From Rotaria sordida (taxonomy: Eukaryota; Rotifera; Eurotatoria; Philodinida; Philodinidae), in contig CAJNOL010000741.1 of NCBI GenBank assembly GCA_905250125.1, positions 42,619-106,618 on the forward strand: a DNA stretch of 64,000 nt, given 5' to 3'. A program made the position numbers and the translations under genes. This document shows positions 11,240-21,932 of the stretch, piece after piece (the stretch's first letter is position 1; each line of letters begins with the position of its first letter). Below the pieces are notes generated by a model. It was not told where the DNA came from. It made no database searches and saw nothing but the letters and a program-made list of their open reading frames with translations.

Positions 11240-13160
11240 AATTATATCGTACACTGTTAATTATAAAGAAGAAGAAGGACGTTGAAATTTTTGAATCTAT
11301 ATTTAATTTTAAGTGACCAACACAATGATTAGAGTTAAAACGTTAAAAATTAATTTCATCGATGATTTATTTCTGTTTTTTACTTTATACTGATGACATC
11401 TATCATTTTTTATTCTTTCTAACAAAGAAGAATATTTTATGTGTATTTAGTTTCTTTCAATATTAAATAAATATTCGAACAAAATAAAAATATTTTCTTA
11501 TACCCCAAAATAAAATTATAAAATTTTCAAAAACTTTCGAATTTTTTTCATCAAGAATAATTCATATTGACATTCAATTTGATAATTCAAAGAAGTTATT
11601 TTTCAAAATCGATTATTAAAAATATGTCTCATTGAAATTGTTTATTATATTGTATTTATTCTTAAAACAAAAACTCTTTATTTTGTTTCATTTTTATTGT
11701 CTAATAAACTCGAAGGCTATGAATTTATTCACAAGTTTAACTAAACAATTAAAAATATAAAACAAATCTTTTATATTGATCTTATTTACGTATTTGCAAA
11801 CATAATTTTATAAAAAAAAAATACTTGATCATTCAATTTATAGGTTATTTTTTTGAAAAGCTATTCTTAGAGGATTATTCGTTTTATTAAATTACAACTT
11901 TTAAACAAAAAAAAACCACATTTCCTTTAATGAAACAATAAAATCTACAGGAGAGATATTTAATCATTGAGAAAAATCTTCATTCTCGGTTTATTCTATC
12001 AAATGATTTAAATATGAATTCCAATGCCACATTCAATTTGTGTATTTTAAACATTACAACAAGTTCTTAACACATGTATCTCTTATTGCGATGAAAAACT
12101 AAATTCTTCTATTTTGAAAATTATTTCTTTTAAGATTTGTCATACTATCTCTTTAATTGATAGAAACCATATACGAATACATAACCAAAAACAATTTTTT
12201 TTGTGAAAAACTGCTTTATATAATTCAACGTTTAGCATAATCGATAGATACCTTCGAAAAAAAAAGTGTCACTCATTCAAATTAAAAGATTTCATATTTC
12301 TTCTAGAATTATTTTCTATGATTAATTTTACTCTTTGAACTTTTTCAAGAAAATTCTCATTGATGAAAATCTTCTATTAAATTGGTTTCCAGAGAAAAAC
12401 CTCTCAATAAAACAATAAATGAATCTCTCTCCTATTGTTTACGTTGACGTCCGACGTAAGCGGTCAGTCTATATCTCATACATCGAATATTCTTGTCAAG
12501 AAAAAAAAAAAAAACAAAGGGAGAGTGACCGGGCAAAGGGTCACTCATTGACCATAACCAATGAATAACAATGACCTTGAATTAACCAATGAATTTCTTG
12601 TCTCTCATTGACGTTATATAAATTGATGTGAATATCAATGAGAAATTGTACAATTTGACAAAACGAAACAGTAAGTAGATTCTTCATTTATACATTGATA
12701 TTCTTATTTGGAAGTCACTGTTCGTCTTGCCTCGCTGCGTTATAAATAATATAAAGCGAAGCATGTCGATCAGTTCCTTCCGATGAGATAAATCATACAA
12801 ATCTTTTTTTAAATAGAAACTAATGTAATGATATAGAAATTTGCGTTTACACTGTTCACACACCTCGCGCTGTGAGAAAGTCTTTGTTAGACAAAAAATA
12901 GCAAAGATATGAAAGTTCCGCTGGGTTGTGCGAACAGTCTAATTGCTTTTTTCGAGAACGTTTCTTTCATCACAAAATAAAAGACACAAAGAAAAACTGT
13001 TCATCTAGCCTCGCCTTTGAAAAATGCTTTATTTAATCAAGGCGGGAGCAGATTGTGACAGTCATTATATGTGTTTATTATCGACGAATAAAATTTCTTT
13101 TATTTTAACTAAACAGATTTCTAGATTTTTAAAAATGTCACAAGAAAAAAAATTATTGTT
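11240..13160. other. Intergenic DNA with a possible promoter and a triple motif
   Basis: The part up to about 12,420 is plain AT-rich DNA. From 12,420 to 13,060 base composition is less extreme. That part holds two CCAAT boxes and a TATA-like box, followed by three copies of a motif with the pattern ACTGTTC..CCTCGC (12717, 12851, 12996). No protein frame is seen. Confidence 0.5.
12558..12622 (+). promoter_or_regulatory. Possible plus-strand promoter (CCAAT boxes and TATA box)
   Basis: AACCAAT occurs at about 12556-12562 and again at 12584-12590, followed by TATATAAA at 12615-12622. The order and spacing resemble an RNA polymerase II core promoter pointing to the plus strand. No coding region lies downstream before the PRDX6 gene, which is on the other strand. 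The transcript, if any, would be non-coding. Weakly supported. Confidence 0.25.
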
Positions 13161-14142
13161 TTAAACTTGAGCCATGCGAATATAGCCTTTTCCACTTGGC
13201 AGATCATTTTTTATTTGAACACCTTGTGGAAAATATTTTTTAACATCTTCATCTTTAACATTTGGTGGAACCATGACTTTATCTCCAACCTGAAATTTGC
13301 GGAAATAATTATTGAAATAAATAAATGAATAATATACCTTCCAATCAGCTGGTGTTGCTATTGGTAAACGAGTTGCAAGTTGAAGTGAATCAAGTAAACG
13401 AAGAAGTTCACTATTGAAATAGATTAAATGAAACGAAAAAATTTTTCAAAAGAAAACACAAATGACAAACTCAAAATTTCTTCCAGTTGTTGCCGGATAA
13501 AGTAAACTTGCTTTGAGTTTCTTATCAGGTCCAATAATAAATACCTAAAGAAATCATTTTAGAAAAACAATAAAAATTAAATTTATATAACACATACAGC
13601 ACGTGCAGTTAATGGTAAACCTTTTGTATCAAATTCATCAGGATCGATCATGCCCAGATGTTTAGCTAATTTTCTATCACTATCGTCGATTATTGGAAAT
13701 GGAAATTCAGCAGGTAGAACTAATTTACATATGCTACCAGAACATTCAACATTAGGTCCACCAAACGCTTGAATATCCTAATAGATTAAAAATTAAAAAA
13801 ACATTTTTTTTAATCAAAGTAGGATTATAATATACTTTAATCCATCCATGATGATTTTCGACAACATCACATGATAAACCAATTAATTTTGTATTTCGTT
13901 TAGCAAATTCTGGTGCTAATTTAGCAGCACGTGATAATTCAGTTGTGCAAACAGGTGTATAATCAGCTGGATGAGAAAATAAAATTCCCCATCTAAATGA
14001 AAAAAAAGATCAATATTCATTTTTCATAGGGAAATAAAAATTTGTTAACTAACTTATCTCCAAGCCATTGATGCAATTGAAATTCACCAACTGTTGTTTT
14101 TAAATTAAAGTTCGGAAATTCATCACCGAGTTTTAGAGACAT
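13161..14142 (-). CDS. PRDX6: 1-Cys peroxiredoxin (PRDX6 type, 233 aa)
   Basis: Six exons (minus): 14142-14054, 13992-13836, 13777-13598, 13544-13471, 13410-13338, 13289-13161; total 702 nt. The ATG at 14142 starts [12 protein letters not shown], the usual family start. The peroxidatic cysteine is Cys45 in [15 protein letters not shown], with the catalytic-pocket His37 and Thr42 in place. The C-terminal half carries [20 protein letters not shown], diagnostic for the Prx6 group. The enzyme reduces hydrogen peroxide and lipid hydroperoxides in the cytosol with one cysteine. Human PRDX6 also has phospholipase A2 activity with a Ser in GDSWG; here the site reads GDKWG, so that serine is missing. 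A short insertion near residues 86-104 contains ECSGSIC and makes the protein about 9 residues longer than the human one. Very confident on family. Confidence 0.95.
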
Positions 14143-17078
14143 TGTCTTTATTTCCTACGATGAAATACTGTATAGATCTAAAAGGTGCTTGTGTTTTTTT
14201 TTTGTGTATATAAGGAGAAATATGTGATGCATATATAATTGGGGAAGAAAATATACTTCGTCATCCCCCCCCAAGGTACGAAAGAAAGAAATGATAGAGT
14301 GCATTTTGTATAATAATCACGAGTCAGTAGCATATGTTTACGGACTAAAATCGAACGAAAATGATTTTTTGTATATGTCATTGAAATTAAGCAAATATTT
14401 CTCGGCCTTAATATATGGACCTTGACAAGCAATGTAAATGTGAACATAATTTATGATATAATTAGTAAAGCAAATCTGGTGTGACACTTCTGTTTTTTTT
14501 TTTGTCACATTAATTTTTCGTGATAGAATAAGAACACGTTGTTTTCATTGTTAATTTGTGTAACACTGGAAAGAAAATATTTTTGATTTGGAGATGTACA
14601 AAAGCTTAAGAAAAGAAAACTTTTGCACTGTTTGTTTTGTTTACTCTCAAAAGCTATTGACATTGATAACTTTTGATTGAGTTTTTATTTTCATGTTTGA
14701 GACATATTTCGTTGAAATGTCTTTTCTTTTTATATTTTGCTTTTAATAAATATGCATTTTACTTATTAATATTTGAAAAATTTTAGATTATTATGTTCAA
14801 TAAAATAATTAGAAAAAAAACAGAAACATTGATCATTTTTTTTTGTCGAAAGAAAAATCTCAAGGATTCTTTGGGTTAAACGATGGATTGAAATTGGTCA
14901 TTTTTTAGCAACACAAGTTTGCCTTTGAGACTGACATTTCAAAAAAAAGAGAACGAGAATTTTTCAAGAAAATAAATAATTTTTGAAATATAGAATGATC
15001 ATTTTGAAAATGAGTATTCATCGTTAAACAAAACAAGATAATAAATGATTTTTCACAAATTTTTTACAATGGTTCGAACAGTTTTATTGTCGAATGGTAA
15101 ACATGAGAAGAGAAATTTAATGATTTTTTTTTCAATATTGTCATATTTGAATTTGTGTTGAGAAGAAATATAAACAACAATGTTGAATACTTGCATTTAT
15201 TTTTAATGTCATTTATTATAAAACTTGTTATATCAAATTCACGAATTTTGTTTTGAGGAGAAAAAGTTTCCAGTGAAGAAATTTATTTGTCTTTTTAGAA
15301 TTAAATTTAAACGAAGGATTTAAATAAAAAATAAATTAACAAGACCGATCAGATTAATATTGAAATCGGAAAAAAAGAACTTTGATTCTAATTCGTATCA
15401 ATAATATATCTAGTTGATTCGATTATTTGAAGATTGTTGCAAATTAAATTGAAATTATTTTGGTTTTCATAAGATTTAATTACTAGTAATTATCAATACG
15501 TTTTCAAAAAGAAATAAAGGAAATTTTTCAAGAACTTCAATTCCATTAAAATTATTCTTTTTGAATTATATTTATCGATAAATCATTGAGAAATTTAAAG
15601 AATTAAATATTGATTCAAATAAAATTTTTTTCAAATTATAGGTTAGGTTCGTATGATTTGATACAATTCTACAATGAAAACAATTTTAACAAATATTAGA
15701 CGATGAACTGATCTTATTTTTAATCTTTTTTTCAAATATTAAATATAAGTGAAAAATAGCATAAGAGTGTTGCTATATTCAGATTTTGATTAAAACATTC
15801 CATTAATATTTTTGATTGAATTCAATGAGATGATTTGATGGGTGTGGGTGTCTGAAGTTTTTGTTTAAACCCACATCCTTAATTACGATCACCGTAGACG
15901 ACATTTATCTTGAGATCTAACTTAGAAACTCAAATTTTCGATGAACTTGTTGGCTCAACAAATGGTAAGTATAATCCTAGAGCAACCTTTGTCGTACAAG
16001 TCACGCTTCAAGAGACAATATCAATTGAAATTTACTCGTATAACATAAAATATCGATAAATTAAATTAAGATTGATTATATCTTTATTGAATAGATGAAT
16101 AGCTATATTTTTCAAGTTAAAAGATACATTTCATTTCATTTTAGTTAATTCATAAAGTTTAATCAATAAAAATTGTTTATTTATAAATCCATCTCGAATG
16201 ATTTAAATCCAATATTCATTCAAAACCGATTGAAAAATCAAATAATTTGATTAAAACTAGATTAAAGCAACGACATTCTTATCAATTTTCAATCAGATAA
16301 AAAAAATCGGTTAAAACCAAATATTTTCTATTACTTTTTGTATATATATGAAAACTTTGTTCAATAGATTGGTGGTTGTCTATGAACTGAACCTTGAATA
16401 AAATACAAATTCTCTGAATATGTCCTGTATGATCAATGTAAAAAATATTATTGTCTTTTCGGTGACTGAAACTTTTCTGCAATGAAGAACGACTAAATAT
16501 ACAAAGTAGAGGAAAGGAAAAAAGATAAAGTTTGAGTAATAATAATTTCTTCACAATGTGTTGATATGTCGGTACAAGATCAACAAATTCGATTGGCTTA
16601 AGCATGTTGACAGTTACTTCTTTCACTGTAATTTGTCGATCTTATATCGCCATCCAAACATTTATTCAATACATTAGTAATACCAATTAAATTGACTATT
16701 CACTTAAAAAACACTTCACATTTTTCAACAAAATATCATTCCATTATTCACCTGATTCACAAAAAAAATTTATGATTTAATTTGTGAAATGAAAAGATAG
16801 TAAGTGATAATTAATAACTTTGACTAATATGAAAAGGCAAACTCTTTTTAAAAAGAAAGATTTTTTAATCAGATCGGTGGCCTATGAGTTGAGTTGGACT
16901 GGTCTAGACCACCAGTTCGGTAACTGATGAGTCTACTTTGCATAAGCCGATGCTAGTCAATTCGGAGGTCTCACATGTACTCACTCTTGTTGATAATACT
17001 TGATATAATTATATACATATTTCGATAAAAAAAATTTTTCTCAATCTCGAATCTTTATCACTAGTAAGACTGTCTACT
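14143..17078. other. Intergenic DNA, no gene recognised
   Basis: AT-rich. It holds an 89-codon and a 114-codon minus-strand open frame (14178-14447; 16282-16626), neither with a recognisable domain. At 15838-15852 there is a short GGGTGTGGGTGT run. The 16,870-16,990 part is less AT-rich and may be one arm of an old element that surrounds the inverted repeat at 17,079. Confidence 0.5.
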
Positions 17079-17764
17079 AGTTTCCAGTTTCGGAAGGTAC
17101 TCATGAGAGAATCTCCACAACTATCAGATTACTTTTGGGCTCAGACTCTGTGCATAAAGTGGATCCCAGTGAGGCATGAAAAATCCCAAAAGGATAAGTG
17201 CCCATAGGTCTTCTGTCCAGAGTTATAGGCATTTTACTGGGATTTTAGCCTGTGGCATGGTATGTACCCAAAAATCAGATGACGGTATTTCGACTTGAGA
17301 TTTTGCCCATAGAGAGGTCTGTTGGTGGGTAGAATACTCTGAAAATTTTAGCTGAAAAGAATGTTTTCTTCTCGAGATATTAAAGTTCCAAAAATCACTC
17401 ATATCCCACGAAAGATGCTAAAATTTTCTGTTTTTTGAGACTTTGATATCTCAAGAAGGGAACGTTATTTTGAGTTGAAATTTTCAGAGCATTCTATCCA
17501 CCAATAGACCTCTCTGTGGACAAAATCTCAGGTGGAAATACCGTCATTCGAGTTTTTGATATATACCATGCTGCAGGCTAAAATCCCAGTAAAATGCCTA
17601 TAACTCTAAACAGAAGGCCTATGGGCACTTATCCTTTTGGAATTTTTCATACCTCACTGGAGTCCACTTTATGCATAGAGTCTGAACCCAAAAGCGATTT
17701 GACAGTTGGGGAGGTTCCCTCGTCAGTATTAGTTGCTCTGAGTTGCTAGATGAATACTGGAAAC
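17079..17764. mobile_element. Foldback/long inverted-repeat element, about 686 bp
   Basis: Two arms of about 300 bp are inverted copies of each other. Examples are CCCAGTGAGGCATGAAAAAT with its mirror ATTTTTCATACCTCACTGG, and GGCATTTTACTGGGATTTTA with TAAAATCCCAGTAAAATGCC. The arms meet near 17,410. The outer ends share AGTTTCCAGT and ACTGGAAACT. There is no coding capacity and I see no clean target-site duplication. The superfamily is unknown. The base composition is markedly richer in G+C than the surroundings. Confidence 0.7.
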
Positions 17765-18307
17765 TCTCAGAGTTATATGAATTTTACATTGTATGTCTTC
17801 GTGGAACTTAAATAATGGACTATTTCTCGAAAGAACTGATTGTTTAATTGATATATTAAATGCATCGGTTCTGCATTGGTCCAGCCAAGAGTTTTAACCG
17901 ATCGGCTCGGTCGAAAACAATCTGATCGGTGCCAAGTATGCTAAAACCTGCACTATCCAAAATCAAACATGCTGATAAAGTGAATTTCGTGATGAATAAT
18001 TGAATAGAGGAGATAATCTTCATTCTGTTTTGATAAAAGATATTCTCGAAATAAAGCGAAAAGCTCAAAAAAAAATTTTTTTTGTCAATATTTATAACAA
18101 AAATAAGTTGATTTATTCATATGTGGAAGTACATTTACTTGAAAATCTTCCATCGTGACATGTGATTAAAACTTGAATGAGATTAAAATCAATTTCAAGA
18201 ATAAGGTATAGTGGACAAAAAAAACGATAATCATATAAAAAATGAGATAGATATATATAAAAGCACGCAAATGTCATAGAAAAATTAGAATGATTATAAA
18301 AACATAT
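17765..18307. other. Intergenic DNA, partly repeat-like
   Basis: The 17,860-17,950 part carries several CGATCGG/CCGATC motifs. Together with the segment near 16,880 these may be the two ends of an older element into which the inverted repeat inserted. No gene is seen. Confidence 0.35.
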
Positions 18308-19469
18308 TTATCGACGCTGATTTTCAAAATGAGTAGAACGATGTTGTTGACTCGTATCTTTCTCATTATGTAACCATGTCTAGAAATTGATCATATAAGA
18401 TGTTCTTATTATTATAGAAACGAAAAAAAAGTTACTTGAAGTTCTTCATTAGTAACTTGTAAATTATTAACTCGTCTTTCCATCGTTGCCATCCATTCAC
18501 GATACATTTGTTCCCATGTTTCAATCTTTATTCAATAAATATTAAATAAAATAATAAAGAAATTTTACTTCTTTTTTTGCTTCGTCTTCTCGATTGCATA
18601 AATCAGCCATTTTTTCATCATGCTCTTTTTTTATTAATTCAAATTTCTTCTATGTTAACAGAAAGATTTTTTTTTTCAAAAATGATAAAAACAATTTAAG
18701 AAGAAACAAACTTTATATTCTTGATTTTCATAACGGAATACTTCAGATGATTTTTTTGATTGAATTATTTCTGATTGAATTATTTCTATACTTCGTTCAA
18801 ATATCTATATTAACAAACGAAAATTAATTTTATTTTGTTTTAAATTAAAAAGCAAAACCTCTTTAGCATTTCGTTCTTGTTCTTTTTGCTTTTTTTGACT
18901 TTGACATTGTTGAGTTATTTGAAGGTTATTTTCTTTTTCAATATCTAATAATTGTTTTAAATCTGAACATTTTGAACATGAATTAGGATTTGTTGTTGAT
19001 GATTGTTGTAGTTGTTGTTTGGTATTATCATTATGTTCAATCATTTTTTTTAATTGTGCATTTGATTTTCTTTCAGTTTCAAGTATTCGTTCAAATTCTT
19101 CACATTTTTCACATGATTTGGTTTTCTCAGGACGATTAAATCTATTTAAAAAAAAGAGGAATAAAGAACAGATAACAATTAGAAATGAAAAACACACGCT
19201 GGAACAATTGTATTGACATATTCTTTTTCGAGTTTCACCACTGTTGTTGTATTAGAACGACGTAATTCATCTAATTTTATTTTATAATCATTTATTTGAT
19301 GTTCAAGCTTAGTGAGCAAAAACAAATGGAAACTGTAATTAAAAAAAAAAGCTCTTTTTTTTACTTCTGTGACTTTGTTCTTGAGTGTAGGAATATCATC
19401 TTTTGTTTTTCCTGTTTGAGTTGGATTAGTAGTTGGATTGACAACTCCTTGGAATTTTGTTGTTGACAT
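18308..19469 (-). CDS. Coiled-coil protein with two CxxC pairs (277 aa)
   Basis: Seven exons (minus): 19469-19365, 19307-19198, 19141-18859, 18804-18712, 18649-18569, 18525-18436, 18379-18308; total 834 nt. The ATG at 19469 begins MSTTKFQGVVNPTTNP. After a Thr-rich start of about 35 residues, nearly the whole protein is rich in Glu, Lys, Gln and Leu with heptad-like spacing, for example LEHQINDYKIKLDELRRSN and ETWEQMYREWMATMERRVNN. I expect one or more long coiled coils, broken by a Ser/Thr/Gln segment. Two CxxC pairs (SCEKCEEF and SCSKCSDL) are placed similarly before leucine-rich helices, which could bind a metal or form disulfides between chains. There is no signal peptide or membrane segment. 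I do not recognise the family; a structural or cytoskeletal role would be a guess. The three 3' exon borders are all in phase 0. Confidence 0.7.
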
Positions 19470-19953
19470 TTTCAGGAGCACAAGCTAATGTTTATTTACA
19501 TGAAGTTCTTTTCAATTCTATTTTTTTTTTCTTCAATTGAACATCGATGCAAACCAACAAAATCAATTCGATAGAGGTCGAGCATGTCTTCATCTTTCTT
19601 TACACCAGCTGAATGAAGCACTACCGGAATTATTTGACTTCAACGGCTAACTATAAAAGAACAAAAAAAAAAGTACTTTTTATTAATTAATTGCTGCAAA
19701 AAATAAAGCTGAGCTTTCTTGTCAAAATTAAAACTAAAGTACGTTTAGATTTATTTGTCGATTAATAAATCTTATTATGAATAACGAATTTGTTAGAATA
19801 GAAATGTGTAATTGATTTACATTGTCAACGCGCAAGTGTAGCACAATAACAAAATATGTGAGAATAGAGGTTATGATTGTAGGTATACTTTGAATGAAGA
19901 AATGTCCGCATTGACATTCATACCCGACATCAACATACATCGTACACTCATAC
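19470..19953. other. Intergenic DNA, no gene seen
   Basis: AT-rich spacer upstream of the coiled-coil gene. No open frame with recognisable content. Confidence 0.5.
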
Positions 19954-20651
19954 CAGAGATGTACACCGCGCTTAAAAAACGACGTGCGGATGGCGGAAAA
20001 GCTGACGTAAGCGTCTAGACATTGGCGGTAGTGGCCACTGCACTAAAAGCCTTTTTGCTGAGTGGAACGGCTGCTCCGCACCGTCGAGCGACTGCGCGAC
20101 AGCTGCCTCTAACTAAGTGGAGAATTCTTTTGATGATTTTTGTTTTCAAAGATTTATCGCATGAATGTTTCTGAACATATAGTATTTCATTAATGAACAC
20201 TTTCGTATGAACAACAGTATAACATTAATAAAACCATAAAAGTCTATTTATTCACCAAATTTAACTCGATATATGTACAGGGGTACCAAACTAAGACTTT
20301 CCGATAATTCAAAATCATTAATAGTAGAATTTAAAAATGACAACTTTTTCCAAGAATGAATACCAAGTCGATGTCCGATTGTTTGTCATTCTTGATTTAA
20401 CACGGAAAGGATACAAGTGTTGCTGCACGACATTAAGATTAACTCGGCTTTTCCAGTTTCAACGTGAAGAAACTGGAAATGTTAACATGATCAAACTGCT
20501 ACCGCGAGGTCACACAAGCAGAAAAATAGGCCCACGCAGAATGATCGTGTTCGTTCCACTTTCGAAATCTCTCGAGCAGAGTGGCCACACAACTATGAGT
20601 CAGATTTACCCTTAGAGTACGGACCAATCGCGTGCGCAGTGTACGTCTCTG
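19954..20651. mobile_element. GC-richer element with CAGAGAYGTACAC ends, about 700 bp
   Basis: The left end reads CAGAGATGTACACCGCGC and the right end, read inward, CAGAGACGTACACTGCGC: 16 of 18 positions match. The interior has clearly higher G+C than its surroundings, notably at 19,970-20,110 and 20,400-20,640. It includes a perfect 10-bp stem TTCCAGTTTC/GAAACTGGAA near 20,452-20,481. A 92-codon ATG-started frame (20337-20615, plus) lies inside but resembles nothing known. The CAG-type end suggests a hAT element, yet no exact 8-bp target duplication is left, so this is tentative. Confidence 0.45.
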
Positions 20652-21297
20652 CATCCTAAAAATATCTCTGAAGCATTATATGCAGTGTATTGACTTTTAG
20701 CGCATGAAAATTTTCGTAAAACTTTATTTCTTATATAGCATTCGATGCACCACAATTCACTCTACAAAATTATATACATTACATCTTAGTTCAGGATAGG
20801 CCATCGAATTCGGCGGAGTCATTTCTTTTTTTTTGTTGAAATCTGAACACTACTGTTGTGATGTAACAATTCAATAACATGGAATAATGGTATCCTTGGA
20901 ATCATAAATGTAGGAAAAATTGTAGAGAAGATCATTATTTGTGATAAAACTCATGAAAATATTGTTCAATGACAAATCGAGATTTGTTGTGACTTTTTTT
21001 ACGTTTCTGACTCAAATGTAATAACTCAAACTAAATATACCATTCCATGCAGTGCAACTTTTTAAAAAAAATTGTTTTTTTCGTTTCTAATATTTTTTTT
21101 ATTTTTCAAAATTGATGAAGACAATTTTTTAATTGATTAATAGATTTTTAACGAAACAAACTATAAAAAACTAATCGAGTCAAATAAAACTGTTAAAACA
21201 GTATAGAATAGACACGCATTTAACAGTATTACTTGTAACAGGAGTTACAAACAACAGAACGAGAAAGAGAAAATAACGAAAAAAGAAAAAAAGAGAA
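20652..21297. other. Intergenic DNA, no gene seen
   Basis: AT-rich spacer. The last 40 bases before the tRNA include the poly-T (minus strand) terminator described with that gene. Confidence 0.5.
21275..21290 (-). terminator. Polymerase III terminator of tRNA-Asp
   Basis: Read on the minus strand, a run of seven T then more T-rich sequence follows within about 10-25 nt of the tRNA 3' end. This is the normal termination signal for polymerase III. Confidence 0.6.
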
Positions 21298-21369
21298 CTC
21301 CGCGGCGGGGAATCGAACCCCGGTTTCCCGCGTGACAGGCGGGGATACTAACCACTATACTACCGCGGA
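21298..21369 (-). tRNA. tRNA-Asp (anticodon GTC)
   Basis: On the minus strand a 72-nt cloverleaf can be drawn. The acceptor arm is TCCGCGG paired with CCGCGGA, with G as discriminator base. The anticodon stem CCCGC/GCGGG encloses CTGTCAC, which gives anticodon GTC. The T arm is CGGGG-TTCGATT-CCCCG. The A box (TAGTATAGTGGTTAGT) and B box (GGTTCGATTCC) match polymerase III internal promoters. There is no intron. A T-rich run (TCTTTTTTTC) directly downstream on the minus strand is a good polymerase III terminator. Closely matches the general eukaryotic tRNA-Asp pattern. Confidence 0.97.
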
Positions 21370-21932
21370 CAGAAACCATTCTTACCAGTAAACATCGTCA
21401 TCTATGTTTTTTTTTGAAAACAATGCTTGATTTAAATAAAACGTCTTCATAGAATAGTAACAAAAAATATTTAATTAGAAATTAAAAGAACCTAAATTAA
21501 AATATATCTTCAGAGCCTTTTTCATTGACTTAAAACAGTACTAATTATTGTCACTATAAAAAAAAGATAAATGTTATTGAGATTTGAATTCTATCCAAAG
21601 ATTATAAAATTATTCAATTTTCAATAATTATATATTTTGTTTAAGAGGTAGTAAATTAGATCAGCAAAGAGAACTAAAAATCAATAAATATAAGTGTGTG
21701 GCATTTATTTAAAAAGCCGGTCTTTCAATACAATTTGTTTCACAGGTATATGATGAATTATATGAACTACTTAAACTCTACAATAGTAATCTTTCTGAAA
21801 GTTTTTAAGCATATCATTCTAGAATATAATAACAATATTAAATTGTTTTAATGATACAATAAACATAATAAATTGCAATGAAAAAAAAAATCTTATTTTA
21901 TTTTTATAAGTTTAATATGTGATAAAAATATC
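21370..21932. other. Intergenic DNA, no gene seen
   Basis: AT-rich spacer between tRNA-Asp and the 3' end of the large helical-protein gene. It probably contains that gene's 3' UTR. Confidence 0.5.

Noticed and set aside
14178-14447. 89-codon minus-strand frame just upstream of PRDX6
   Set aside because: Overlaps the expected promoter and 5' region of PRDX6, no domain.
16282-16626. 114-codon open frame on the minus strand
   Set aside because: It begins at GTG, has no recognisable domain, and is surrounded by non-coding DNA; AT-rich composition and no splice context make a gene unlikely.
20337-20615. 92-codon plus-strand frame in the GC-rich element
   Set aside because: It has an ATG, but no recognisable domain; higher G+C content makes long chance frames more likely here.
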